From an uncultured Odoribacter sp. (GTDB lineage: Bacteria > Bacteroidota > Bacteroidia > Bacteroidales > Marinifilaceae): 64,000 bases of DNA. Of the stretch, positions 43,446 through 52,416 are shown piece after piece (the stretch's first letter is position 1; the number at the start of each line of letters is the position of its first letter). The notes beneath the pieces are model-generated. The model was not told where the DNA came from and ran no database searches. It saw only the letters and a list, made by a program, of their open reading frames with translations. The DNA lies in assembly GCA_900544025.1 (NCBI GenBank), contig UQTM01000006.1, positions 13,494 to 77,493 on the forward strand, written 5' to 3'. A program made the translations under genes and the position numbers.

Positions 43446-43490
43446 CAAAACGACAGAGAGACCTGCTTTTCGTTTTGTAGTGTTTTTTTA
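43446..43490 (+). terminator. Terminator after the 52-codon ORF, with a competing hairpin
   Basis: CAAAACGA (43446-43453) pairs with TCGTTTTG (43470-43477), followed by TAGTGTTTTTTTA. The upstream CTGTCG (43431-43436) can instead pair with CGACAG (43451-43456). These two stems share bases and exclude each other. Confidence 0.65.
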
Positions 43491-43614
43491 TTTTTATCTT
43501 ATGGGAAATATCGTTCTCCGGCTTCACCCGGACACCGCATTTCTGTCTATATCACCACTCCTTCGCATATAGATATATTTCCGCACCCCGCTACACACCC
43601 AAGGGCATACAGAA

Positions 43615-43944
43615 TCAATTCCTGCGTTTCTGCACAAACATACTGCGGATTAACTTCCATCCGGCGCCTGCCGCCCAGCGGAGTAACAACGGGCGCGCCA
43701 GCTGCCAGGCCAGGACCATCAGCTTCTTTCCGCTTCCCCCGCTCTCATGACCGCTTCCGTCCGGCCGTCCCCGGAAAAACACAGATGCAAAACCGGACAT
43801 CAGCAAACGCCCGGCATTATTTTGTACATATTGCCACTCGGCAGTAATCTGTTGTTCCTGCAACTCACACAAACGTTCCACCTCTTGCTTCTCAAGCAAC
43901 AGCCGCCCATAAGGGCTACGGGGATTAATCTTCGTCGTCTTCAT
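43615..43944 (-). CDS. Small hypothetical protein of the YtxH/holin operon
   Basis: 109 residues from ATG 43944 (MKTTKINPRSPYGRLLLEKQ), overlapping the previous gene's end by 20 bases. ATGs at 43950 and further upstream are alternatives. A charged helical N-terminus (EKQEVERLCELQEQQI) is followed by a hydrophobic/aromatic stretch (LMVLAWQLARPLLLRWAAGAG) and a basic tail. It is third in the operon YtxH - holin-like - this gene, an arrangement known from Bacteroidota envelope-stress loci. Family not recognised. Confidence 0.72.
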   Translation of the reverse strand: MKTTKINPRSPYGRLLLEKQEVERLCELQEQQITAEWQYVQNNAGRLLMSGFASVFFRGRPDGSGHESGGSGKKLMVLAWQLARPLLLRWAAGAGWKLIRSMFVQKRRN

Positions 43945-44290
43945 CCTCATCCGCCCATAGGGCATCGACCATGATATTGATAATTTTTCCCTGAATTATA
44001 CGCCTCCCCCACAAAAAAGCGACTACCAGAATCAGATAAATCCCTCCTACAATAAGAAAACCCAAAGCTGTACTGCCCAGACAATCGCCCAGAAAAAAAC
44101 CCAAAGCTAAAAACAGGAATAAAATCGTGAAAAAAAACAGTAGAATTAGAATAACGCCATGCGAAAGAATCGCTATCAATTTAGCGACTCTTTCGGTGGC
44201 ATTTATTTTTAAGAGCCTATATTTCAACTGAGCATAAGTCGAAATATCCTCTCTCAATGCATAGAAGATCTTTTCAGCCTCCTTTTCCAT
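43925..44290 (-). CDS. Phage-holin-family (Holin_3_6-type) membrane protein
   Basis: 121 residues. An amphipathic N-terminus (EKIFYALREDISTYAQLKYR) and two long membrane helices (LIAILSHGVILILLFFFTILFLFLALG and FLIVGGIYLILVVAFLWG) are followed by an acidic tail (DEDEDDED). This matches the 'phage holin family' proteins that are chromosomal and not phage-linked. They occur in operons with YtxH proteins. A membrane-stress or membrane-shaping function is inferred. It is 9 bases after ytxH. Confidence 0.82.
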   Translation of the reverse strand: MEKEAEKIFYALREDISTYAQLKYRLLKINATERVAKLIAILSHGVILILLFFFTILFLFLALGFFLGDCLGSTALGFLIVGGIYLILVVAFLWGRRIIQGKIINIMVDALWADEDEDDED

Positions 44291-44299
44291 GCCGTAAAA

Positions 44300-44740
44300 T
44301 CAGGCTTTGGCGTTAGTGTTACCCCTGCCCTTCACCTCTTCTGCATCCTTATCGAAATCATCGGCATAAGCCCGGTGTTTCTCTGCATCCATCTCGGCCT
44401 TATTATCCATTCTCCGGCGGACATCATTAGCTCTTTGAGAAATATCGTCTGCCGCTTCGCTGGTACGTTCGTTAGCTCTCTCTGCCCACTCTCCGGCCTT
44501 ATCCTTCATCTTCTCTGTCATATTCTCCATTCGGTCGGCAACCCGTGATCCGGCATACTCCGCTTTCGATTTCACTTTGGAAAAAGCAGATTTCACTCCG
44601 TCTTTCACCCCATGTCCCATTTCGTGCAACTCTTCACTCAATTTCTTCCGGTTATCCCCTGTAAGCAGGTAACCGACAGCGATTCCGACTACTGCACCGA
44701 GTCCTAATCCTAATAATAATTTTGAATTTTCGTTTTTCAT
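44300..44740 (-). CDS. YtxH-domain stress protein
   Basis: 146 residues. N-terminal glycine-rich membrane helix (LLLGLGLGAVVGIAVGYLLTG), then NRKKLSEEL typical of YtxH. A long highly charged helical tail (KDGVKSAFSKVKSKAEYAG, MENMTEKMKDKAGEWAERAN) follows, predicted coiled coil. First gene of the three-gene envelope operon. Two direct repeats (44752-44783) lie in its upstream region. Confidence 0.85.
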   Translation of the reverse strand: MKNENSKLLLGLGLGAVVGIAVGYLLTGDNRKKLSEELHEMGHGVKDGVKSAFSKVKSKAEYAGSRVADRMENMTEKMKDKAGEWAERANERTSEAADDISQRANDVRRRMDNKAEMDAEKHRAYADDFDKDAEEVKGRGNTNAKA

Positions 44741-44751
44741 AACCTCTTCAT

Positions 44752-44783
44752 TTATGTTTGTACATTAACATTATGTTTGTACA
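44752..44783 (-). repeat. Tandem direct repeats upstream of ytxH
   Basis: TGTACAAACATAA occurs twice on the minus strand, at 44764-44752 and 44783-44771, with a 19-base period, starting 12 bases ahead of the ytxH start codon. Spacing near two helical turns suggests a regulator binding to one face of the DNA. Confidence 0.55.
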
Positions 44784-44824
44784 ATCACAACGAAATAAAG
44801 AGGGGAAAAGTTTGTTTTTTAATC

Positions 44825-45466
44825 TTAATTGACAAAGTACGACAATACTTTATCCCTGTCGGTAAAATCGGGAATCACAGCATCGGCTTTTTCGGCAATT
44901 TTTTCCGCCGGATTGGTTGTGGATAAGCCGATCACCCGCATCCCGGCTCTTTTTCCCGCCTCGATTCCAAAAAAAGAATCCTCGAATACAACACATTCAT
45001 CGGGCGACACCTTCAGATCGGCAGCCGCCAAACGGTAACACATCGGATCGGGCTTTCCCCGTACAATCCGATCGGCAGACACAATCGTATCGAAAGCATC
45101 CGACAAATGCAACCGTTCCAAAGCAAACTCCAATTTGGAATCGGGCGAACTGGTCACCAGCCCCACCCGGTAATCCCGATCTTTCATCCATTGGATAAAG
45201 CCGGTGGCTCCGGGCACTTCCCGAAATTCCATCCGATATTCATAATCCATACATTCCTCTATGATTCGCCGCTTTTCCGCTTCCGGATAGCCGGGAAAAA
45301 ATTTCTCGAAAATCGCACCCATCGTCATCCCCTTCACCTGCAAAGTAAAATCAGGAATATTCAACCGGTAACGTTCTGCAATATTTCCCCAGAACACCGC
45401 ATACAAACCCTCTGTATCCGCCACTACCCCGTCGAAATCAAAAAGAACTGCCGTAATCTTTCCCAT
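44825..45466 (-). CDS. HAD-superfamily phosphatase / beta-phosphoglucomutase-like
   Basis: 213 residues. HAD motif I is LFDFDGVVADTEGLY, followed by a helical cap (TMGAIFEKFFPGYPEAE). Motif II is GLVTSSP, the catalytic lysine lies in RGKPDPMCYR, and motif IV is CVVFEDSFFGIEAGKRAGM. The EDS-x-x-G-x-x-A pattern suits the beta-phosphoglucomutase-like group; a sugar phosphate phosphatase is equally possible. It begins 25 bases after atpG stops, so it may be read through from the ATP synthase operon, though functional connection is doubtful. Confidence 0.87.
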   Translation of the reverse strand: MGKITAVLFDFDGVVADTEGLYAVFWGNIAERYRLNIPDFTLQVKGMTMGAIFEKFFPGYPEAEKRRIIEECMDYEYRMEFREVPGATGFIQWMKDRDYRVGLVTSSPDSKLEFALERLHLSDAFDTIVSADRIVRGKPDPMCYRLAAADLKVSPDECVVFEDSFFGIEAGKRAGMRVIGLSTTNPAEKIAEKADAVIPDFTDRDKVLSYFVN

Positions 45467-45491
45467 ATATAAAATATCTTCCCTCGAACGC

Positions 45492-46367
45492 TTATCTCAC
45501 CGTACCTCCGGCAATATCCAGCAGTTCGGAAGTAATACCCTGCTGACGTAACTTATTATATTCCAAATGCAGATTTCCCAATAATTTATTGGCATTATCG
45601 TTCGCCATCTGCATCGCCAAAATCCGGGCTGCCTGTTCCGATGTCCGGCTTTCCATTAGTGCCTGGTACATCTGGGCATGCAAGATCAAAGGATAAAGCG
45701 TTTGCAATATAGCGGCGCAATCCGGCTCGTAAATATACCAGGTTCTCTCCTGCTCGGCGGTCACCTCCTTTTTCTCCTCCTGCCGCACAGGCAGGAAACG
45801 CTGGTTCATCACAAGCTGCGTACCGATACTTTTATAATGCGTATAGATAATATCCGCCCGGTCTATCTTCCCGGTCAGGAACTGATTCACCAACTGTTCT
45901 GCCACGACCTTCGTAGCCTGGGAAAAATCTTTTTTCCCCTCGAACAGCGGATTCACTTCCTCTATCGCAACACCGGGCATACGGTGTACATCATACTGAA
46001 TTTTCTTTCCCACAGGCCATACTGTGATCTCCCTTACCCCTTTCTGACGATATTCCCGGACGACTTCCCTCAACTCCTTATACACATTGATATTGAATGC
46101 CCCGCACAACCCCTCGTCGGAAGCGAAAATAACCACAGCCACCCGTTTCACCTCACGGGCCCGGGTTAAAAGCGAATCGTATTCACAACCCGCCCCCATG
46201 ATATGGTGGTATATTTCCCACAACTTCTCTCGGTAAGGCTGGGAATGAGCCAATCGGGATTCCGCCTTCCGTAACCGGGCCGAAGAAATCATCTTCATAG
46301 CCCCGGTAATCTTTTGGGAAGAGTGCACCGAATCGATCCTTCCCTTCAATTCACGCATTGTCGCCAT
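45492..46367 (-). CDS. atpG: ATP synthase F1 subunit gamma
   Basis: Central rotor stalk of F1. 291 residues. N-terminal MRELKGRIDSVHSSQKITGAMKMIS (first ~20 are the conserved helix start) and C-terminal MQMANDNANKLLGNLHLEYN / LDIAGGTV helices. Central Rossmann-like part includes FASDEGLCGAFNINVYKEL. Last of the ATP synthase genes, 4 bases after atpA. Confidence 0.96.
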   Translation of the reverse strand: MATMRELKGRIDSVHSSQKITGAMKMISSARLRKAESRLAHSQPYREKLWEIYHHIMGAGCEYDSLLTRAREVKRVAVVIFASDEGLCGAFNINVYKELREVVREYRQKGVREITVWPVGKKIQYDVHRMPGVAIEEVNPLFEGKKDFSQATKVVAEQLVNQFLTGKIDRADIIYTHYKSIGTQLVMNQRFLPVRQEEKKEVTAEQERTWYIYEPDCAAILQTLYPLILHAQMYQALMESRTSEQAARILAMQMANDNANKLLGNLHLEYNKLRQQGITSELLDIAGGTVR

Positions 46368-46371
46368 GACA

Positions 46372-47991
46372 CTAATCGTTTATTTCATTTTCAACCTCTG
46401 CCGTCTCTTTCTTCTTCTCTATAAATTTATCAGCCACTTCCGCAGCAGCCTGGTCGAGCAAAGCAGCCACTTTATCGTCCAGATTTCCGGCACGCAATTC
46501 GTCCAGAACCTCTTTCCGGTAACGTACCCGCAGCAAATCGAGAAAATACTTCTCGAACAAGGTCACGTCTTTCAAAGGCACCCGCTGCAACAATCCCTGC
46601 GTTCCGCAATAGATCACAGCGATCTCTTCCTCCACAGGCATAGGCGAGTATTGCGGCTGTATCAGCAAACGGGCGTTCTTTTGTCCCTTGTCGATCACCA
46701 TCTGGGTTACAGGATCGAGGTCGCCGCCAAACTTAGAGAACGACTCCAATTCCCGGTATTGGGCCTGATCGATCTTCAAGGTTCCCGCAATCTTCTTCAT
46801 AGATTTCAATTGGGCGTTTCCTCCCACACGGGAAACCGAAATACCCACATTGATCGCGGGGCGTACTCCCTCGTTAAACAATCCCGTTTCCAGGAATATC
46901 TGCCCGTCGGTGATCGAGATCACATTCGTAGGAATATAAGCCGACACGTCCCCCGCCTGTGTCTCGATAATCGGCAAAGCCGTCAGCGAGCCTCCGCCCT
47001 TAACTAAAGGCTTCAGGGGATCGGGCAAATCGTTCATTGTTGCCGCCATCTCGTCATTGGAAATAATCTTAGCCGCACGTTCCAGCAAACGGGAATGTAA
47101 ATAAAAAATATCTCCCGGATATGCCTCACGTCCCGACGGACGGCGCAATATCAATGAAATTTCGCGGTAAGCCACCGCCTGTTTGGATAAATCGTCGTAA
47201 ACCACCAAAGCATGCCGCCCGCTATCCCGGAAATACTCTCCGATCGTAGCTCCGGCAAATGGAGCATAATAACGCATCGCCGCCGAATCCGACGCACTTG
47301 CCGACAACACGACCGTATATTCCAACGCTCCCCTGGCACGCAACACATTCACCAAAGCAGCCACCGAAGCCGCTTTCTGTCCGATAGCCACATAAATGCA
47401 ATAAACCGGCTGACCGTTCCGGTAATTATCCAACTGATTCAGAATCGTATCGATGGCGATCGCCGTTTTTCCGGTCTGGCGGTCACCGATAATCAGCTCC
47501 CGCTGCCCCCGTCCGATCGGCACCATTGAGTCGATCGCCTTAATCCCCGTTTGCAACGGCTCTTTCACAGGCTGGCGATAAATCACCCCCGGTGCTTTTC
47601 GTTCCAGCGGCAACGACACCAGATCGCCCTGAATAGGACCTGCTCCGTCAATCGGTTCACCCAGCGTATTGATAACACGCCCCAGCAACCCTTCGCCCAC
47701 ATCGATCGAAGCAATGTGCCTCGTCCGCTTTGCGGTGAAATTCTCCCGCACCCGGTCGGCAGAGTTCAGCAACACCACTCCCACATGATCTTCTTCCAGA
47801 TTCATCGCCACTCCCCTCACGCCGTTCTCAAACTCGATCAGCTCGCCGGAAGTCACATTATCCAATCCGAAAATATTCGCCACTCCGTCACCCACTTCCA
47901 GCACCGTCCCGATTTCCTCCAGCTCAGCCTTCATATCAACACTTTCCAGTTGCTTCTGAAGTATATCCGATATTTCACTTGCTTTAATCAT
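46372..47991 (-). CDS. atpA: ATP synthase F1 subunit alpha
   Basis: Non-catalytic nucleotide-binding subunit, 539 residues (slightly longer than most owing to a charged tail VADKFIEKKKETAEVENE). Landmarks: N-terminal EEIGTVLEVGDGVANIFG, GRVINTLGEPIDGAGPI, P-loop GDRQTGKTAIAIDTI, YCIYVAIGQKAASVAAL, VVYDDLSKQAVAYREISLIL, GREAYPGDIFYLHSRLLERA and the conserved arginine region SVSRVGGNAQLKSMKKIAG. It follows atpH by 66 bases. Confidence 0.98.
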   Translation of the reverse strand: MIKASEISDILQKQLESVDMKAELEEIGTVLEVGDGVANIFGLDNVTSGELIEFENGVRGVAMNLEEDHVGVVLLNSADRVRENFTAKRTRHIASIDVGEGLLGRVINTLGEPIDGAGPIQGDLVSLPLERKAPGVIYRQPVKEPLQTGIKAIDSMVPIGRGQRELIIGDRQTGKTAIAIDTILNQLDNYRNGQPVYCIYVAIGQKAASVAALVNVLRARGALEYTVVLSASASDSAAMRYYAPFAGATIGEYFRDSGRHALVVYDDLSKQAVAYREISLILRRPSGREAYPGDIFYLHSRLLERAAKIISNDEMAATMNDLPDPLKPLVKGGGSLTALPIIETQAGDVSAYIPTNVISITDGQIFLETGLFNEGVRPAINVGISVSRVGGNAQLKSMKKIAGTLKIDQAQYRELESFSKFGGDLDPVTQMVIDKGQKNARLLIQPQYSPMPVEEEIAVIYCGTQGLLQRVPLKDVTLFEKYFLDLLRVRYRKEVLDELRAGNLDDKVAALLDQAAAEVADKFIEKKKETAEVENEIND

Positions 47992-48057
47992 AATTTTTAC
48001 CTGTTAATCCGGGTATCAAATCAGGCTATCCTTAAAATTCGCCTGCCTTTCTACCCG

Positions 48058-48591
48058 TTATTTCAACTTCATCTTAAATTCCCGTAATCCCCGGCACACA
48101 GAGAGGTCTAATTGCTTCGAATTGACCCGCAGAATAAAGCCCCCGACGATAGAAGGATCTACCCGTTCCACAAACTCTATCGTGTTGGAAGTTCTGTCGG
48201 TCACCAGCTTCTTGATCCTGTCGATAACCTCCTTGCTCAAGGGTGTAGCCGTGATAATCTTCACTCGTCCGATATGATAAGCCTGGCGGTATAACCGCTG
48301 GTACATCAATGCAATCTGACGGATATACATCTCCCGGTGATTATGGATCAGCAAACGGATGCCCCGGACATAAAACATCCCCGGTTCGATACCGATAGCG
48401 GTGGTCAGCAAATTTTCCTTATCTGCCGGGGACAACACCGGATTCATCAAAGCCTTCTGAAGATCGGGATGAGCAATATAGTTCTGTTCGAACAATTTCA
48501 TTTTCTCATACACCTCCTCGGCAGCCCCGTGAGCCTGAGCCACCTTCAGTATAGCGGTAGCATACCTCCGTGCAATTAATCCTTCATTCAT
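48058..48591 (-). CDS. atpH: ATP synthase F1 subunit delta
   Basis: Peripheral-stalk subunit joining the b subunits to F1, 177 residues. N-terminal helical bundle with IARRYATAILKVAQAHGAAEEVY. C-terminal part VKIITATPLSKEVIDRIKKL, then DPSIVGGFILRVNSKQLDLS, the conserved PELIGGFVL-like motif of OSCP/delta. Two bases separate it from atpF. Confidence 0.95.
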   Translation of the reverse strand: MNEGLIARRYATAILKVAQAHGAAEEVYEKMKLFEQNYIAHPDLQKALMNPVLSPADKENLLTTAIGIEPGMFYVRGIRLLIHNHREMYIRQIALMYQRLYRQAYHIGRVKIITATPLSKEVIDRIKKLVTDRTSNTIEFVERVDPSIVGGFILRVNSKQLDLSVCRGLREFKMKLK

Positions 48592-48593
48592 AG

Positions 48594-49085
48594 TTATGAT
48601 TTCATCTCATCCAGTATCCTGTTCACCAAAGCTTCCTGCTCTCCATCGCCTTCCAGGTCCTTGCGCAACAATTTCCCGGCCACTTCCAACGCCAGGCGTC
48701 CCACCTGCTTCTGCAACTGCAACTCGGCTTCCCGCTTCGTTTGTTCGATCGAAGCGTGGGCTTCGTCCAGCACCTTCTGTGCCTCTCCTCTGGCAGCCTC
48801 TTTCGCCTCTTCGATCATTTTCTGCCGCATCCGTTCCGTTTCCTGCAAAGTATTCACCTGTTGTTTATGGGCTTCTTCTATCAGCAAACGTGCCTGCTCT
48901 TTTGCTTCATCCAGCTTTCGCACAGCATCCTGCGTATATTTCACTCCACTGTCGATAAAATCAGCTCTCTCCTCTATACTGCGGATAATGACCGGCCAGG
49001 CAAATTTGGCAAGGATCCCTAAAATAATCAGAAAGACAATCAGCATCCAGAACACCAAACCAAACTCAGGTTTAAATAGTTCCAT
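48594..49085 (-). CDS. atpF: ATP synthase Fo subunit b
   Basis: 163 residues. One N-terminal membrane helix (FGLVFWMLIVFLIILGILAKF) and a long charged alpha-helical stalk rich in Glu, Gln, Arg and Lys (QARLLIEEAHKQQVNTLQET). It dimerises as the peripheral stalk. Between atpE (11 bases upstream) and atpH. Confidence 0.95.
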   Translation of the reverse strand: MELFKPEFGLVFWMLIVFLIILGILAKFAWPVIIRSIEERADFIDSGVKYTQDAVRKLDEAKEQARLLIEEAHKQQVNTLQETERMRQKMIEEAKEAARGEAQKVLDEAHASIEQTKREAELQLQKQVGRLALEVAGKLLRKDLEGDGEQEALVNRILDEMKS

Positions 49086-49096
49086 AGCCTTTCAGA

Positions 49097-49351
49097 TTAT
49101 AAGAACAATGCCAGCAGGCAAACGATAATAGCAAACAAGGCAACCCCTTCGATCAGGGCCGCAATCACAATCATATTGGTACGGATATTATTCGTCTGTT
49201 CCGGTTGCCGGGCGATAGCGTCCATAGCATTCGCACCGATCTTACCGATCCCGATTCCGGCGCCGATAGCTGCAATACCCGCACCGATAGCTGCACCAAC
49301 TTTAGCCAGACCTGCCCCGGCTGCCACCTGTAATAAAATCATACTTAACAT
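49097..49351 (-). CDS. atpE: ATP synthase Fo subunit c
   Basis: 84 residues, two-helix hairpin: a glycine/alanine-rich first helix (GAAIGAGIAAIGAGIGIGKI), polar loop ARQPE and second helix IVIAALIEGVALFAIIVCLL. The ion-binding carboxylate is the Glu in LIEGVALF. It is followed by Gly, and helix 1 lacks the Gln of sodium-binding rings, so proton coupling is likely. Confidence 0.95.
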   Translation of the reverse strand: MLSMILLQVAAGAGLAKVGAAIGAGIAAIGAGIGIGKIGANAMDAIARQPEQTNNIRTNMIVIAALIEGVALFAIIVCLLALFL

Positions 49352-49395
49352 AGCATCTAAATTTAAATTTTTATTTGATCTTTAATTACTCTCTA

Positions 49396-50445
49396 TTAAT
49401 CGGAAACCTCGTTTCCTTTCGCTCTTGCCAATGAAATAAATATCGTTGAAAGCATCATAAACACATAAGCCTGTATGAAACAAATCAACAAGTCGATAAT
49501 GGTCATAAATACAGCGAACGCCACCGCTACAACGGTCGTCACTCCCGTCACCACAGCCCCCATGGCTCCGAACAGGAAGATCAGGGAGATCAACACCAAA
49601 GTGATCAGGTGCCCGCCCAGCATATTCGCAAACAAACGGATCATCAAAGCCACAGGCTTTGTGAAAACCCCGAAAATCTCGATCACCGGCATCATGGGAA
49701 CAGGAACTTTCAACCAGGCCGGAACTTCCGGCCAGAATACTTCCTTCCAATAATGCTTCGTTCCGGAAACATTCACCACCACAAAAGTGCATACGGCAAG
49801 CACCATCGTCACGGCCATATTTCCCATCACATTCGCCCCTCCGGGAAATATGACGATCAATCCCAATAAATTGGAAAACAGGATAAAGAAAAACAAAGTC
49901 AGCAAATAAGGTGCAAACTTTCGGGCATCTTTTCCCAAAATTCCCACGATCAGCTCTCTGTAAAGCATGTCCACCACCACCTCCATCATTCCCGGCACTT
50001 TCCGGGGAGCACCGAGAGGTTTCCGCTTATAGAAACGTACCAGCGGGAAAATAGCCCAAAACATCACCAATCCGCAAATAATAATCGCCAAAACATTTTT
50101 TGTAATGGACAAATCCCACGGGCGATATTCGTTTCCCTGCGCATCGACCTCTACCACTTTTCCCGAATAATCACCGCCTTCGGCAATACGGAATCCCTCG
50201 TACGTCGCCCCGTCCTGCAAACGGGTGGAACTGAACAAATGCCACTTTCCATCCTGTCCGGCAACGATCACAGGCAACGGAATTTCCAGATTCCAGACCT
50301 TCCAGCCGTACTCGTCGCCCAAATGTTCGAAAATAATTTTCTGAGGATTAAATGCCGCTTCCGCCTCTTTCTCGCTCTCTGCCATCACCTGCCCCAATGA
50401 AAACAGCATCACCAACGATGTCAATATATATTTCAATTTCTTCAT
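49396..50445 (-). CDS. atpB: ATP synthase Fo subunit a
   Basis: 349 residues, longer than the E. coli protein because of an N-terminal leader (ILTSLVMLFSLGQVMAES) and a ~90-residue periplasmic segment usual in Bacteroidota. Membrane part contains LLTLFFFILFSNLLGLI, the stator arginine in MALMIRLFANMLGGHLITL, and LICFIQAYVFMMLSTIFIS. Forms the ion half-channels against the c ring. Confidence 0.95.
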   Translation of the reverse strand: MKKLKYILTSLVMLFSLGQVMAESEKEAEAAFNPQKIIFEHLGDEYGWKVWNLEIPLPVIVAGQDGKWHLFSSTRLQDGATYEGFRIAEGGDYSGKVVEVDAQGNEYRPWDLSITKNVLAIIICGLVMFWAIFPLVRFYKRKPLGAPRKVPGMMEVVVDMLYRELIVGILGKDARKFAPYLLTLFFFILFSNLLGLIVIFPGGANVMGNMAVTMVLAVCTFVVVNVSGTKHYWKEVFWPEVPAWLKVPVPMMPVIEIFGVFTKPVALMIRLFANMLGGHLITLVLISLIFLFGAMGAVVTGVTTVVAVAFAVFMTIIDLLICFIQAYVFMMLSTIFISLARAKGNEVSD

Positions 50446-50500
50446 GATAACCGACTTTCAAAAGTCCTGTCCGAAGCCCGGTCATAACCGGGCTTTAGAC

Positions 50501-50734
50501 TTAATGTACACAAACCACCACTTTATTGTCGAGCACCTCTACGACACCCGAATCGATGGTCAATTGCTTCTGTGTCTCCCCCGCATCATATACCACATCT
50601 CCATGCGTCAATGTGGAAATCAGCGGAGCATGATGTTCCAGTACGGTAAATGTTCCCAAAGATCCCGGCAAAGTCACCCGCTTCACATTTCCCTTGAACA
50701 ACACCTTTTCTGCTGATATAATCTCCAATCTCAT
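50501..50734 (-). CDS. atpC: ATP synthase F1 subunit epsilon (short form)
   Basis: 77 residues: only the N-terminal beta-sandwich (LEIISAEKVLFKGNVKRVTL, PGSLGTFTVLEHHAPLIST). The C-terminal helical hairpin that inhibits rotation in E. coli is absent, as is common in Bacteroidota. It lies 24 bases after atpD. Confidence 0.94.
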   Translation of the reverse strand: MRLEIISAEKVLFKGNVKRVTLPGSLGTFTVLEHHAPLISTLTHGDVVYDAGETQKQLTIDSGVVEVLDNKVVVCVH

Positions 50735-50758
50735 AAAACAAAAAATTAAAATTACAAT

Positions 50759-52270
50759 TTACGATCCGCCTTTCGCTTTCGCTATCATTTCCTTCCCCTT
50801 CTTGATCGCCTCATCGATCGTACCGACGTTCATAAACGCCTGTTCGGGATATTCGTCCATCTCTCCGTTCAGGATCATCTTAAAACCCCGGATGGTTTCC
50901 TCCAACGGCACCATCACTCCCGGAATACCCGTATATTGCTCTGCCACATGGAACGGCTGCGAGAAAAAACGCTGTGCACGCCGCGCACGGTTCACCACCA
51001 GCTTATCGCTGTCGGACAACTCATCGACTCCCAATATAGCGATAATATCCTGCAATTCCCGGTAATGCTGCAACAATTCCACCACCTGCTGCGCCGTGTT
51101 GTAATGTTCTTCACCCACAATATTCGGATCGAGGATACGGGAAGACGATTCCAGCGGATCGACCGCCGGATAAATTCCCAGCTCCGTGATCTTACGGCTC
51201 AGCACGGTCGTAGCATCGAGGAAATTAAACGTAGTGGCCGGAGCGGGGTCGGTCAAGTCGTCCGCAGGCACATAAATAGCCTGTACGGAAGTAATGGACC
51301 CGTATTTCGTCGAAGCGATACGCTCCTGCAACTTACCCATTTCGGACGCCAAAGTCGGCTGATACCCCACCGCCGAAGGCATACGCCCCAGCAAGGCCGA
51401 AACTTCCGAGCCGGCCTGGGTAAAACGGAAAATATTATCGATAAAAAACAGAATCTCTTTCCCACCGTCATTGGAATCACGAAACGACTCTGCAACGGTC
51501 AGTCCCGACAAAGCCACCCGCAAACGTGCTCCGGGCGGTTCGTTCATCTGTCCGAACACCAAAGTCGCCTGCGATTGCTCCACCTGCGACATGTCCACAC
51601 TGTTCACATTCCATTTTCCCTCTTCCATTTCCTTCAAAAAAGAATCGCCATACTTGATCACCCCCGATTCGATCATCTCTCTCAATAAATCGTTTCCTTC
51701 CCGGGTACGCTCTCCCACTCCGGCAAATACGGAATATCCGTTATGCCCTTTCGCGATATTATTGATCAGCTCCATGATCAACACCGTTTTCCCTACTCCC
51801 GCACCACCGAAAAGACCGATTTTTCCTCCCTTGGAATAAGGTTCGAGCAAATCGATCACCTTGATTCCAGTCAATAGCAACTCCTGTGTTGTGGTCAAGT
51901 CTTCAAACTTAGGCGGCTCCCGGTGAATAGACAATGTCTTGGAATAATTCAACTTCCCCAGCTTGTCGATAGCATCCCCGGTCACATTCAGCAAACGCCC
52001 CTTGATCTGGTCTCCGGTCGGCATCGTCAGCGTACGCCCCAAATCCAGAGCCTTCATTCCACGGTGCAACCCGTCGGTCGTATCCATAGCCACGCACCGC
52101 ACCGTATCTTCTCCGATGTGCTGTTCGACCTCCACAACCAACTTTTCGCCATTGTCGCGCACAATCTCCAGCGCCTCGTATATCCGGGGCAAATCTTCTC
52201 CGCCATTTTCAAAAATGACATCCACTACAGGTCCGATCACCTGAGTCACATATCCGAATTTCTCTGCCAT
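50759..52270 (-). CDS. atpD: ATP synthase F1 subunit beta
   Basis: Catalytic subunit, 503 residues, first gene of the operon (beta-epsilon-a-c-b-delta-alpha-gamma order, typical of Bacteroidota). Motifs: MAEKFGYVTQVIGPVVDVIF, P-loop GLFGGAGVGKTVLIMELI, GVGERTREGNDL with the catalytic glutamate, ILFFIDNIFRFTQAGSEVSA, and ALLGRMPSAVGYQPTL. The operon promoter should lie in 52271-52416; I could not define it. A TTCTGCA-AC-TGCAGAA palindrome sits near 52374-52389. Confidence 0.98.
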   Translation of the reverse strand: MAEKFGYVTQVIGPVVDVIFENGGEDLPRIYEALEIVRDNGEKLVVEVEQHIGEDTVRCVAMDTTDGLHRGMKALDLGRTLTMPTGDQIKGRLLNVTGDAIDKLGKLNYSKTLSIHREPPKFEDLTTTQELLLTGIKVIDLLEPYSKGGKIGLFGGAGVGKTVLIMELINNIAKGHNGYSVFAGVGERTREGNDLLREMIESGVIKYGDSFLKEMEEGKWNVNSVDMSQVEQSQATLVFGQMNEPPGARLRVALSGLTVAESFRDSNDGGKEILFFIDNIFRFTQAGSEVSALLGRMPSAVGYQPTLASEMGKLQERIASTKYGSITSVQAIYVPADDLTDPAPATTFNFLDATTVLSRKITELGIYPAVDPLESSSRILDPNIVGEEHYNTAQQVVELLQHYRELQDIIAILGVDELSDSDKLVVNRARRAQRFFSQPFHVAEQYTGIPGVMVPLEETIRGFKMILNGEMDEYPEQAFMNVGTIDEAIKKGKEMIAKAKGGS

Positions 52271-52416
52271 AATCCTGATTAAAAAATTTATAATTCCGCA
52301 ACCTGATTTTTCCGTAATCTTTCCGGCACTCCGATTACAAAACCGTCACAATATAATACAATTATTCAACTCTTCTGCAACTGCAGAACAGATACCGATA
52401 ATAGATAACGGAAAAG

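Noticed and set aside
43195..43572. 125-codon plus-strand frame over the small ORF region
   Set aside because: Lys/Thr/Phe-rich frame crossing two hairpin terminators; overlaps the better-supported 52-codon ORF in another frame.
43925..44290. Holin-like gene as a sign of prophage
   Set aside because: No other phage genes, att sites or tRNA-end duplications nearby; the YtxH-linked form of this family is chromosomal.
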